Below are positions 47,448-54,617 of a stretch of DNA of 64,000 nucleotides, in pieces. The stretch's first letter is position 1. Every line of letters starts with the position of its first letter. The stretch covers positions 2,046,001 to 2,110,000 of the forward strand of contig NZ_CP074406.1 of assembly GCF_018388425.1 (NCBI RefSeq), written 5' to 3'. Below the pieces are notes generated by a model. The model did not search any database. It saw only the letters and a program-made list of their open reading frames with translations, and was not told the DNA's origin. This DNA is from Nocardioides faecalis. GTDB taxonomy: Bacteria; Actinomycetota; Actinomycetes; Propionibacteriales; Nocardioidaceae. The position numbers were made by a program, and so were the translations under genes.

Positions 47448-48376
47448 CGACCCGCGACCCCGCGTTCCGCTGCGCCGCCGCCAGCCTGGAGCGTGCGGAG
47501 ACCGCCGTCGGGACCGCCTCCACCGTGCAGGCGTTCCTGCTGGTGGAGAACCCCGGCCCGTGGGGCAGCGACGCGCTGCGTGAGGCCCGCCTGCCCGACG
47601 GTCTCGGCCCGGCGCTCGCCGCAGCGGCGGCCGCAGCGCGGGTGCGTCCGCTGCTGATCCGCCGGCCCGGCCGCGCGGTCTCCACCGTCTCGGAGGGCAT
47701 CCGCGTGTTCGCGGCGTATGCCGACCCGGTGCGTCCCTGGCTGGAGACCACCGTCGTCTCAGACGCCGGCGAGCTGCTCGACCTCGACCTGGCCGCCCTC
47801 GGCGAGGGCCGCTCCCCGGGCCTGACGCCGTACGACGCCCCGTTGCTGTGCGTGTGCACGCACGGGCGGCACGACGCCTGCTGTGCCGAGCGGGGCCGAC
47901 CGGTGGCCGCCGCGCTCGCGGCCGCGCACCCCGAGGAGACGTGGGAGGTCTCCCACATCGGCGGGGACCGGTTCGCTGCGAACCTGCTGGCGCTGCCGCA
48001 CGGGCTCTACTACGGCCGGGTCGACCCGGCTTCCGCGCTCCGGGTCGCTCGGGCCCACCTGTCCGGTCACCTGGAGCTGGACCTGCTCCGTGGGCGCTCG
48101 TCGTACCCGATGCCGGTGCAGGCCGCGGAGGTCGCGCTGCGCCGCAAGCTCGGCGAGACCCGCACCCAGATGTTGCGGCTGGTGTCGCGGCGCCGCGCGG
48201 ACGCCACCACGACGGCGGTGTTCGCCACCGGGCAGGCACGGTGGTCGGTGCGGGTGCACAGCACCACCGGCGACACCCCCCTGCAGCTGACCTGTCGCGC
48301 GCGCCGCGACAACGCCGTTCCGGTGCACGAGGTCGTCTCGATCACGGCGCTCGACGCCGAGGAGAGCGCCCGATGA
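47444..48376 (+). CDS. Sucrase/ferredoxin-like (thioredoxin-fold 2Fe-2S) protein
   Basis: 310 residues from ATG 47444, overlapping the JmjC stop by four bases. The cluster-binding stretch LLCVCTHGRHDACC (Cys136, 138, 146, 147) and a following HIGGDRFAANLL (His171) match the sucrase/ferredoxin-like family, which has a thioredoxin fold and probably binds a 2Fe-2S cluster. The C-terminal ~80 residues form an extra domain. It may deliver electrons or keep the oxygenase iron reduced; no such partnership is proven. The stop overlaps the kinase start as ATGA. Confidence 0.85.
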   Translation: MTTRDPAFRCAAASLERAETAVGTASTVQAFLLVENPGPWGSDALREARLPDGLGPALAAAAAAARVRPLLIRRPGRAVSTVSEGIRVFAAYADPVRPWLETTVVSDAGELLDLDLAALGEGRSPGLTPYDAPLLCVCTHGRHDACCAERGRPVAAALAAAHPEETWEVSHIGGDRFAANLLALPHGLYYGRVDPASALRVARAHLSGHLELDLLRGRSSYPMPVQAAEVALRRKLGETRTQMLRLVSRRRADATTTAVFATGQARWSVRVHSTTGDTPLQLTCRARRDNAVPVHEVVSITALDAEESAR

Positions 48377-50043
48377 GGCCGGGCGAGCTGCTGCACGGGC
48401 GCTACCGCCTCGAGGAGGTGGTCGGCCGCGGTGGGATGGGCGCGGTCTACCGCGCGAGCGACACCCGGCTGGGGCGCACCGTCGCGGTGAAGGTGCTACG
48501 CGATCCGGTCGGCCCCGACAGCCTGGACAGCCCCGACGGCCCAGGCAGTGCCGACAGCACCGCACGCGCCCGGATGCGCAGCGAGGCCAACCTGGCAGCA
48601 TCGATCTCCCACCCCGGCGTGGCCCAGGTCTACGACCTGGTCGAGGAACGCGACGAGACGGGTGCGGAGACCGCCTTCATCGTCATGCAGTTCGTCGAGG
48701 GCCACTCGCTGGCACAGCTGCTCGACGACCAGGGTCCGATGCCGCCCGAGCAGGTGATGTCGGTGGTCGTGCAGGTCGCCGCGGGCCTGCAGGCCGTGCA
48801 CGACGCCGGGATCGTGCACCGCGACCTCAAGCCCGCCAACATCATGCTCACCCCCGCCGGGCGCACCGTGCTGGTCGACTTCGGCATCGCCCGCAGCGCC
48901 ACCAGCGACCTGCTCACCCGGACCGGCACCATGGTGGGCACCGCCGACTACATGAGCCCCGAGCAGGCCGAGGGCGCCTCGGCCACCCCGCGCTCGGACC
49001 TGTACGCCCTCGGCGTGGTGGCCTACCAGTGCCTGACCGGCGCCTCGCCGTTCCGGCGGGAGTCCCCCATCGCCACCGCGGTCGCGCACGTGCGCGAGGA
49101 CCTGCCGGCCCTGCCCGCCCACGTGCCCGGCGACGTCGCCGCGCTCCTGGCCGACCTGAGCGCCCGGGACCCGGCGGACCGGCCGGCCGACGCCGCCACG
49201 GTCGCCCGGCGGGCGGCGGCGATCGGCGCAGCGGCGAGCATCGACGTCTCCGGCACCTTCGAGCTCGCCGCGCGGCGCGCCGTGCCGGCCGGCGACAGCA
49301 CGGCCGGCGACAGCACGGACGGCACCGGCTCGAACGGCACCGGCTCGAGCGGCACCGGCACGACGTCGGTGCTCACGCGACCGCGTGTGCGGCGGATTCC
49401 GGCGCTCCTGATCGCCGGGCTCGGCGCGCTGGCCCTGCTGGGTGCCGGTGCCGGGTTGTGGGCGGCGAGCGGGGACGAGTCGACGGTGCCCAGCGTGGTG
49501 GGGCTCGGGCTCGCGGCGGCGACCGAGCGGCTCGAGGACGCCGGGTTGCAGGTGCGCCCGCGCAGCACGGACGCCGCCGGCACGCCGCGCGGCGAGGTCA
49601 CCGCTCAGGAGCCCGAGCCCGGCGCCGCCGCGCCGGCCGACGACGTGGTCGAGCTGCTGGTCGCGACCGGCAAGGTCCGCGTCGTCGCCGACACCCTCAC
49701 CGGGCGCCCGTACGACGAGGCTGCCGCCATGCTCGAGGAGCTCGGGCTGGTGGTCGCCCGGCGCGACGTCGTACGGGCGGGCGGGGACGACACGGTGATC
49801 GCGCTCGATCGCTCCGGGCGGGTGCCGGACGGGTCCACCGTCACGCTCTCGGTGGCGGTGGCACCCCCGCCGGGGTCCGGTGTCACGACGGGCGGCGCGG
49901 CGCAGACCACACCGGGGACGGGGCCGGCGGCGAAGAAGCCGAAGAAGGCCACGCCGAAGGGGAAGGCGAAGGGACCCGCGAAGGGCAAGGCGAAAGGCAA
50001 GGCGAAAGGGAAGCAGAAGGGCCAGGCGAAGGGGAAGGGTTGA
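48373..50043 (+). CDS. PASTA-domain Ser/Thr protein kinase with Lys/Gly-rich tail
   Basis: 556 residues. The kinase domain runs about 1-285: glycine loop GRGGMGAVY (18-26), catalytic Lys40, HRDLKPAN from 149, DFG 169-171. A Ser/Thr/Gly linker (about 305-333) leads to one transmembrane helix (343-365) and two PASTA domains (about 371-432 and 435-495). The tail from about 520 is a run of KGKAKG-type repeats with some 20 Lys in 40 residues. PASTA kinases sense muropeptides and control growth and stress. It is the last gene of the Asp-rich - JmjC - ferredoxin operon. A basic extracellular tail of this size is unusual for the family. Confidence 0.93.
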   Translation: MRPGELLHGRYRLEEVVGRGGMGAVYRASDTRLGRTVAVKVLRDPVGPDSLDSPDGPGSADSTARARMRSEANLAASISHPGVAQVYDLVEERDETGAETAFIVMQFVEGHSLAQLLDDQGPMPPEQVMSVVVQVAAGLQAVHDAGIVHRDLKPANIMLTPAGRTVLVDFGIARSATSDLLTRTGTMVGTADYMSPEQAEGASATPRSDLYALGVVAYQCLTGASPFRRESPIATAVAHVREDLPALPAHVPGDVAALLADLSARDPADRPADAATVARRAAAIGAAASIDVSGTFELAARRAVPAGDSTAGDSTDGTGSNGTGSSGTGTTSVLTRPRVRRIPALLIAGLGALALLGAGAGLWAASGDESTVPSVVGLGLAAATERLEDAGLQVRPRSTDAAGTPRGEVTAQEPEPGAAAPADDVVELLVATGKVRVVADTLTGRPYDEAAAMLEELGLVVARRDVVRAGGDDTVIALDRSGRVPDGSTVTLSVAVAPPPGSGVTTGGAAQTTPGTGPAAKKPKKATPKGKAKGPAKGKAKGKAKGKQKGQAKGKG

Positions 50044-50140
50044 GCCCCTTCGGGTACCGCATGGGACGTCCGCACAGCCGACCTGTCGAGCAGGGACTGG
50101 TGGGGAGCGCCCGCCTGATCGCCGTCGGTGCCCGCCATCG

Positions 50141-50165
50141 GTCTCTGATCGCCGGCGACGGGTAA
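50141..50165 (+). promoter_or_regulatory. Sigma-B/sigma-F-like promoter motif 3
   Basis: GTCT (50141-50144), 15 bases, GGGTAA (50160-50165), 52 bases upstream of the GlsB-like gene. Matches motifs 1 and 2 in both boxes and in spacing. Confidence 0.5.
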
Positions 50166-50217
50166 CGCAGGAGAAGAACCGGGACGTTCCGGCCCCGGCC
50201 AGGAGGAGGACCACGAC

Positions 50218-50499
50218 ATGGAGATCATCGGCGTCATCGTGGCCGGCATCATCATCGGCCTGCTGGGCAAGTTCGTCGCCCCCGGCGACAAGGACAACAT
50301 CCCGATCTGGCTGACGATCCTGTGCGGCATCGGCGGGGTCATCATCGGCTGGTTCGTCTACACCGCCTTCGGCGGCGACGGCAGCAACGGTGTGGACTGG
50401 GTGCGCTGGATCGTCGCCATCGCCTGTGCCGCCGTGCTGGTGGTGATCGCGTCCACGGTGACGGGTCGCAGCCGGGGCGGGCGCTCGCTGCACCGCTGA
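50218..50499 (+). CDS. GlsB/YeaQ/YmgE-family stress membrane protein
   Basis: 93 residues; AGGAGG precedes ATG 50218. Three transmembrane helices: EIIGVIVAGIIIGLLGKFV, WLTILCGIGGVIIGWFVYTA and WVRWIVAIACAAVLVVIAS. The family is a general-stress small membrane protein group. A stress-sigma-like promoter lies upstream and a strong hairpin (50555-50589) downstream. Residues 21-93 are almost repeated in a truncated copy at 54350. Confidence 0.92.
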   Translation: MEIIGVIVAGIIIGLLGKFVAPGDKDNIPIWLTILCGIGGVIIGWFVYTAFGGDGSNGVDWVRWIVAIACAAVLVVIASTVTGRSRGGRSLHR

Positions 50500-50554
50500 G
50501 CCCGCGCCGCGCGCAGCCCGCGCCGCGCGGGCCGTAGCGCCGGCGAATGCACCA

Positions 50555-50589
50555 ACGCCCCGCCGGCCAAGTGAGGACCGGCGGGGCGT
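50555..50589. terminator. Strong bidirectional hairpin
   Basis: ACGCCCCGCCGG (50555-50566) and CCGGCGGGGCGT (50578-50589) form a perfect 12-base stem with an 11-base loop. It lies between the GlsB-like gene and the convergent Fur gene and probably ends both transcripts. Confidence 0.75.
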
Positions 50590-50859
50590 CTGGCAGCGGT
50601 GGGGCCCCTAGGACACCGGGCTCCTCGTGCGCCACAACCGGAGTAGGGGTCTCGCTCGGGCGTCGACAGGGCACAGGGTCCGCTCCCAGGCGCTGCGCGG
50701 GCAACACTAGGGGTGACGGGACCGGTCGGCGGGCTTTTGCCGACACCCGCGCGGCAGAGCCCCACGCCGTCCGGTTCGCGCCTCGTGCCCCCTCGGGATC
50801 GGACGACACGGATCGTCTGGGAACCGGGCGCCAGGGCAGACCGAGATCACGCAGGCGGG
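50590..50859. other. Intergenic region, nothing recognised
   Basis: After the hairpin about 270 bases precede the Fur stop. I see no RNA fold, repeat or family motif. The frames here are Arg/Pro-rich and not protein-like. Confidence 0.35.
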
Positions 50860-51327
50860 TCACCGAGTCGACGCGCAACGTCCGCAGGGAACGACGTGCA
50901 CGACCTGCGTCCGTACGACCTCGAAACGCCGCAGGTGGACGAGCTCGGAGCAACGCGCGGTCGCACCGCAGGGCGCGTCCCGGATCCGTCCGCACCGCGG
51001 GCACGCCAGGTGATGGTGGTCGCCCCCGAGGGTCGACTCGTAGCGCGCTGCGGCACCGGGGAGTCCCACCCGCGACGCAAGGTCTCCAGCGACGAGCGCG
51101 TCCAGGCAGTCGTAGACGGTCTGACGAGGAACCCTGGGCAGGATCTCCTCGGTTCGCGTGATGATCTCGGCAACCAGTAGGTGCGCGCGGTCGCGGCGCG
51201 CCGCGTCGAGCACCACCATCACGGCGAGCCGCGACGCCGTGATGCGAAGACCCGCTGCCTTCAGCCGCTCTGCTGAACCGGCCACGAGTTCTCGGTACCC
51301 GGGAGATCTGGACAGAGTCCGGGACAC
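50860..51327 (-). CDS. Fur-family transcriptional repressor
   Basis: 155 residues from GTG 51327. The winged helix (LRITASRLAVMVVLDAARRD, VPRQTVYDCLDALVAG) is followed by the metal-binding half with GGDHHHLACPRCGRIRDAPC and a final VVPCGRCAS, giving two CxxC pairs for structural zinc. The sensed signal may be iron or peroxide (FurA/PerR-like), but no catalase gene is adjacent. It is divergent from the coiled-coil stress gene, and the 98-base gap would hold both promoters. Confidence 0.88.
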   Translation of the reverse strand: MSRTLSRSPGYRELVAGSAERLKAAGLRITASRLAVMVVLDAARRDRAHLLVAEIITRTEEILPRVPRQTVYDCLDALVAGDLASRVGLPGAAARYESTLGGDHHHLACPRCGRIRDAPCGATARCSELVHLRRFEVVRTQVVHVVPCGRCASTR

Positions 51328-51371
51328 GCCCGGTAGGTCGGGAAATACCTGATCTGGGGCCCCTGAGGCCG

Positions 51372-51396
51372 GTGTCCGGAATGTGACGTGGGGTAC
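51372..51396 (+). promoter_or_regulatory. Sigma-B/sigma-F-like promoter motif 4
   Basis: GTGT (51372-51375), 15 bases, GGGTAC (51391-51396), 29 bases upstream of the coiled-coil gene. This is the best match of the four to the GNNT-N15-GGGTAC/T consensus. Confidence 0.55.
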
Positions 51397-51425
51397 ATCG
51401 CAGGGATCCGAGGAAAGGATGACCG

Positions 51426-52133
51426 ATGTCTACCCAGGACTTTCGTTCAGGATCCCCGGCCCCGACGGGCAGTGGAGATCAGACCGGCACCGCAGACCAG
51501 GCCAAGCAGGCCGCCGGGACCGCGGTGGACGAGGGCAAGCACGTCGCCGAGACGGCCAAGGACCAGGCCGCCGGCGTCGCGGCCGACGCCAAGGAGCAGG
51601 TGCGCAACCTCATCGGCGAGGCGCGGACGCAGGTCGAGGACCAGTCCCGCAGCCAGCTGGAGAACCTGGTCGCGACGCTGAAGACGTTCGCCGACGACCT
51701 GGAGAGCATGGCCCGTGGTGAGGGCCAAGGGTCCGGGCTCGCCAAGGATGTCGTGCAGCAGGTCGGCGACAAGGCTCGCGGGCTCTCCTCGCAGATCCAG
51801 GGGCGCGAACCCGCAGAGCTCTTGGACCAGGCACGCGATTTCGCTCGGCGCAGGCCAGGCACGTTCCTGCTGGGCGCTGTCGCTGCAGGGGTCGTCGCCG
51901 GGCGCCTCGCACGGGGCACGAAGGACGCCGCCTCCGCGGCCTCCGCACCGGCCGACGGCACGGATGCTCACGGATCGACCGGCGCCGTGCCGCCGCCTGC
52001 AGCGGTGGAGCCCACCAGGCCGGCGGGCACGGCCATGGCTGACCCGCTGTCCGGCACCGTCGCGCCGCCCCCTGGGCCACCTGCCGGCCCGGAGGCCACG
52101 CAGGGCGGTGGCACCCAGTGGGGCACCCCATGA
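51426..52133 (+). CDS. Coiled-coil membrane-anchored protein of the second stress module
   Basis: 235 residues; GAGGAAAGG precedes ATG 51426. Residues 20-130 form an Ala/Lys/Asp/Glu-rich amphipathic coil (DQAKQAAGTAVDEGKHVAET, VADDAKEQ-type repeats, ENLVATLKTFADDLESMA). A hydrophobic segment (GTFLLGAVAAGVVAGRLARG) follows, and then a Pro/Gly-rich tail. It resembles apolipoprotein/late-embryogenesis-like stress proteins. Function unknown. The next gene overlaps its stop. Confidence 0.75.
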   Translation: MSTQDFRSGSPAPTGSGDQTGTADQAKQAAGTAVDEGKHVAETAKDQAAGVAADAKEQVRNLIGEARTQVEDQSRSQLENLVATLKTFADDLESMARGEGQGSGLAKDVVQQVGDKARGLSSQIQGREPAELLDQARDFARRRPGTFLLGAVAAGVVAGRLARGTKDAASAASAPADGTDAHGSTGAVPPPAAVEPTRPAGTAMADPLSGTVAPPPGPPAGPEATQGGGTQWGTP

Positions 52134-52597
52134 CCGAGCCGCAGGGCCCGACGCCCGGCGCTCCGCCGTACGCCGAGCCTCCGCCTGAAGGTCCGGCCGG
52201 CACCCACGCCACCTCCGAGGGAAGGTCTCTCGGCGACCTGGTCGGGGACATTGCGAACGACCTCACCACGCTGGTCAGGCAGGAGATCGAGCTGGCCAAG
52301 ACCGAGATCAAGGCCGAGGCCAGCAAGGCCGGGAAGGGAGTGGGCCTGTTCGGCGGCGCAGGTGTAGCAGGCCACCTCGCGCTGATCTTCCTCTCCTTCG
52401 CCCTGCTGTTCCTGCTCGACACCTGGATGCACGCGGCATGGGCGGCACTGATCGTCGGTGCGCTGTGGGTGATCGCCGCCGGCGTGATGGCGTTGACCGG
52501 GCGCAAGGAGCTGAAGGCTGTGAACCCGAAGCTGGAGACCACGCAGAAGACACTGAAGGAGGATGCGGAATGGGCCAGGGACCTGAAGAACGGATGA
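52130..52597 (+). CDS. Actinobacterial holin-X-like (DUF1469) membrane protein, paralogue
   Basis: 155 residues from ATG 52130, overlapping the previous stop as ATGA. It has the signature SLGDLVGDIANDLTTLVRQEIELAKTEIKAEASKAG (in part), then two transmembrane helices (LALIFLSFALLFLLDTWMHA, ALIVGALWVIAAGVMAL) and a charged C-terminal helix. It is the paralogue of the gene at 43699. It is the middle gene of the 51.4-53.2 kb module. Confidence 0.87.
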   Translation: MTEPQGPTPGAPPYAEPPPEGPAGTHATSEGRSLGDLVGDIANDLTTLVRQEIELAKTEIKAEASKAGKGVGLFGGAGVAGHLALIFLSFALLFLLDTWMHAAWAALIVGALWVIAAGVMALTGRKELKAVNPKLETTQKTLKEDAEWARDLKNG

Positions 52598-53178
52598 GCG
52601 ACGACATCGACCAGACCCGGCAGGACCTGTCGCGCGACGTCGATGCCCTCTACGACAAGGTCAGTCCTTCCCGTGCCGTCGGACGGCGCAAGGAAGCGGT
52701 CCGCGGACGGGTCTCTTCGCTCAGGGACAGCGTGATGGGCTCGGCCGGCAGCGCGTCGAGCACGGCGAGCGGGAGTGCACAGGGTGCGACGCACGCGATG
52801 GCCGACTCGGCCTCCGGCGCGGCTGGTGCGGTGCAGGACACAGCACAGTCGGCGATGCACGCCGTGGGGCAGCGCGCCCAGGGCTCGCCGCTCGGCGCCG
52901 GTCTCGTCGCCTTCGGCGCCGGCATGATCATCTCTGCCCTGATCCCAGCCAGCCAGAAGGAGGCTGAGGTCGCGCACCGGGTGACCGAGGCCGCCAAGGA
53001 CTCGCCGCTGGCAGACGAGGCGAAGGCGGTCGGTCAGCAGGTCGGCGGTGAGCTGAAGGAGTCGGCGGTCCAGGCCGCTCAGCAGGTCAAGGAGTCGGCA
53101 GCGGGCGCCGCACAACAGGTCACCGACGAGGGTCGGTCCGCAGCGCAGGAGGTCAAGACCCAGGCACCGGGCGCCTGA
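52594..53178 (+). CDS. DUF3618 protein with Ala-rich coil
   Basis: 194 residues from ATG 52594 (overlap ATGA with the previous gene). The DUF3618 motif DIDQTRQDLSRDVDALYDKVS opens the protein. It is followed by Ser/Ala/Gly-rich helices, a hydrophobic segment (GAGLVAFGAGMIISALIP) and a long Ala/Gln/Glu/Val coil (VGGELKESAVQAAQQVKESA). It ends the second envelope-stress module. A strong terminator follows. Confidence 0.85.
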   Translation: MSDDIDQTRQDLSRDVDALYDKVSPSRAVGRRKEAVRGRVSSLRDSVMGSAGSASSTASGSAQGATHAMADSASGAAGAVQDTAQSAMHAVGQRAQGSPLGAGLVAFGAGMIISALIPASQKEAEVAHRVTEAAKDSPLADEAKAVGQQVGGELKESAVQAAQQVKESAAGAAQQVTDEGRSAAQEVKTQAPGA

Positions 53179-53223
53179 GTCGGGTTCCCGAACGACGAGA
53201 GCGCTCCTTGCAACCAAGAACCG

Positions 53224-53269
53224 CTGAGTCCAGACCCGACCGGTCACCCGGTCTTGGGTCTGGACTCAG
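53224..53269 (+). terminator. Terminator hairpin after the second stress module
   Basis: CTGAGTCCAGACCC (53224-53237) and GGGTCTGGACTCAG (53256-53269) form a perfect 14-base stem. The 18-base loop itself contains an ACCGG/CCGGT mini-stem. Confidence 0.75.
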
Positions 53270-53375
53270 GGTCATGGTTCGGTCGGGCTGACATGTGAAC
53301 CTGAGCGGTCGTGCCGGTGAGCCTTCAGACAGGAAACGGCCCCCTCGGCAGCGCAGTTCCCTTAGCGTGGACGGC

Positions 53376-53813
53376 GTGGGTTCCACGGAAGCACTCGTCA
53401 CCGCCGAGCAGGTTCCTGACCTCTTGCTTGCCGCGCTTCCGTCGTTGTCGGAGGAGTGGGCGGAGGTTGCCGACGACAATGCCGACTCGGGTTCTCCGGG
53501 CGGTCGTCTTGGCTACCTCGACGCGTCTTGGGTGGTTGGCCACCTCGCCGACCGCCTCGCGGCGAGCGACACGAGCGAGTTCGATGCCGCCTTCGACTAC
53601 ATCGAGCACCTGATCCGTTACGGAGATGCGTATGTCTCGGAGCTGGGCGTGATCGGCTATCTCGAAGGAATGCAGACGCAGACCGTCACTTCGCGTGGTG
53701 TTGACCCGGAAGCGTTCCGACCTTGGCTCCGCCCGCTGTCTGCGAAGTATTGGGAAGCGATCAACAGGTTCTGGGAACTCGGCACCCCTATCCCGCGCAT
53801 CCAGCCCGACTAG
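53376..53813 (+). CDS. Small DUF7674-like protein
   Basis: 145 residues from GTG 53376 (GTG 53367 is also in frame). Acidic, mostly helical: PDLLLAALPSLSEEWAEVAD, LDASWVVGHLADRLAASDTS, FDAAFDYIEHLIRYGDAYVS and ELGVIGYLEGMQTQTVTS. The pattern recalls small immunity-like or DUF7674 proteins common next to toxins and mobile regions, but I cannot confirm it. GC is lower than in the stress module before it. Confidence 0.6.
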   Translation: MGSTEALVTAEQVPDLLLAALPSLSEEWAEVADDNADSGSPGGRLGYLDASWVVGHLADRLAASDTSEFDAAFDYIEHLIRYGDAYVSELGVIGYLEGMQTQTVTSRGVDPEAFRPWLRPLSAKYWEAINRFWELGTPIPRIQPD

Positions 53814-53914
53814 GCCGACACGGCGTCCGCTCCTCTCAACACTTCGATGACTCTTGAACCCGTTCGCGGTCTCTGTCGATGGACCAACGACACGAGACCA
53901 CGAGGAGCGTGCTG

Positions 53915-54325
53915 ATGTCAGACCCCGCCGCGCAGTCGATCACGGTGAGCCTGCCCATCGCCGACCGACCAGCATCGTCGGCCTTCTACCGAACGTTCCT
54001 CGGGCAGGATCCTTCGGGCGAGCCCCAAGACGACGGTGAGCCGGAACCGTTGCAGTTCGTGCTCAACGATGGCACACGCCTGATGCTGATCCCCACAGGT
54101 GGTTTCGCGTGGGTGGTCGGGGACGATCACCCAGTCGCCGGACCCGGCCAGGTCGAGGTCTTGCTTAGCCGAGCGGCAGCCAGCGAAGAGGAGGTTCGAT
54201 CCTGGTGCCTCCTCGCGCTGTCCGGGGGAGGCCGGATCGTGGCCGAACCAAATCGCCAGCCGTGGGGCTACACCGCCGTCGTCGCCGACCCAGATGGTCA
54301 CCTGTGGCAACTCGCCACGGGCTGA
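53915..54325 (+). CDS. VOC/glyoxalase-fold protein
   Basis: 136 residues from ATG 53915 with GAGGAG upstream. The glyoxalase/bleomycin-resistance-like fold reads ITVSLPIADRPASSAFYRTF, LQFVLNDGTRLMLIPTGGFA and WGYTAVVADPDGHLWQLATG. Metal-ligand His positions are degenerate, so catalytic activity is doubtful. It may bind a small molecule. It lies in the low-GC patch just before the truncated GlsB copy. Confidence 0.78.
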   Translation: MSDPAAQSITVSLPIADRPASSAFYRTFLGQDPSGEPQDDGEPEPLQFVLNDGTRLMLIPTGGFAWVVGDDHPVAGPGQVEVLLSRAAASEEEVRSWCLLALSGGGRIVAEPNRQPWGYTAVVADPDGHLWQLATG

Positions 54326-54349
54326 CGGCTCTAGTTGAGGCCGCCGTTC

Positions 54350-54580
54350 ATGTCGCTCGCCCCCGGCGACAAGGACAACATCCCGCTCTGGCTGACCATC
54401 CTGTGCGGCATCGGCGGGGTCGTCATCGGCTGGTTCGTCTACGCCGCCTTCGGCGGCGACGGCAGCGCCGGCGTGGACTGGGTGCGCTGGATCGTCGCCA
54501 TCGCCTGTGCCGCGGTGCTGGTGGTGATCGCCTCCACCGTGACGGGACGCAACCGGGGCGGACGCGCGCTGCACCGCTGA
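54350..54580 (+). pseudogene. 5'-truncated second copy of the GlsB/YeaQ-like gene
   Basis: From about 54356 the DNA is almost the same as 50277-50499 (APGDKDNIPLWLTILCGIGG, WVRWIVAIACAAVLVVIAST and GRNRGGRALHR). The first transmembrane helix of the intact gene (residues 1-19) is absent and replaced by unrelated sequence (PPFMSL). An ATG at 54350 could still initiate a 76-residue, two-helix protein, but no ribosome-binding site is evident. I read it as a remnant of a duplication that brackets 50.5-54.35 kb. Confidence 0.75.
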
Positions 54581-54617
54581 GCCCGAGGCGGGCACGCCTG
54601 AGGCGGATCGGCGCGGG

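Noticed and set aside
50590..50859. Possible structured RNA or tRNA-like element after the GlsB-like gene
   Set aside because: No cloverleaf, conserved riboswitch core or coherent set of stems could be drawn apart from the terminator hairpin.
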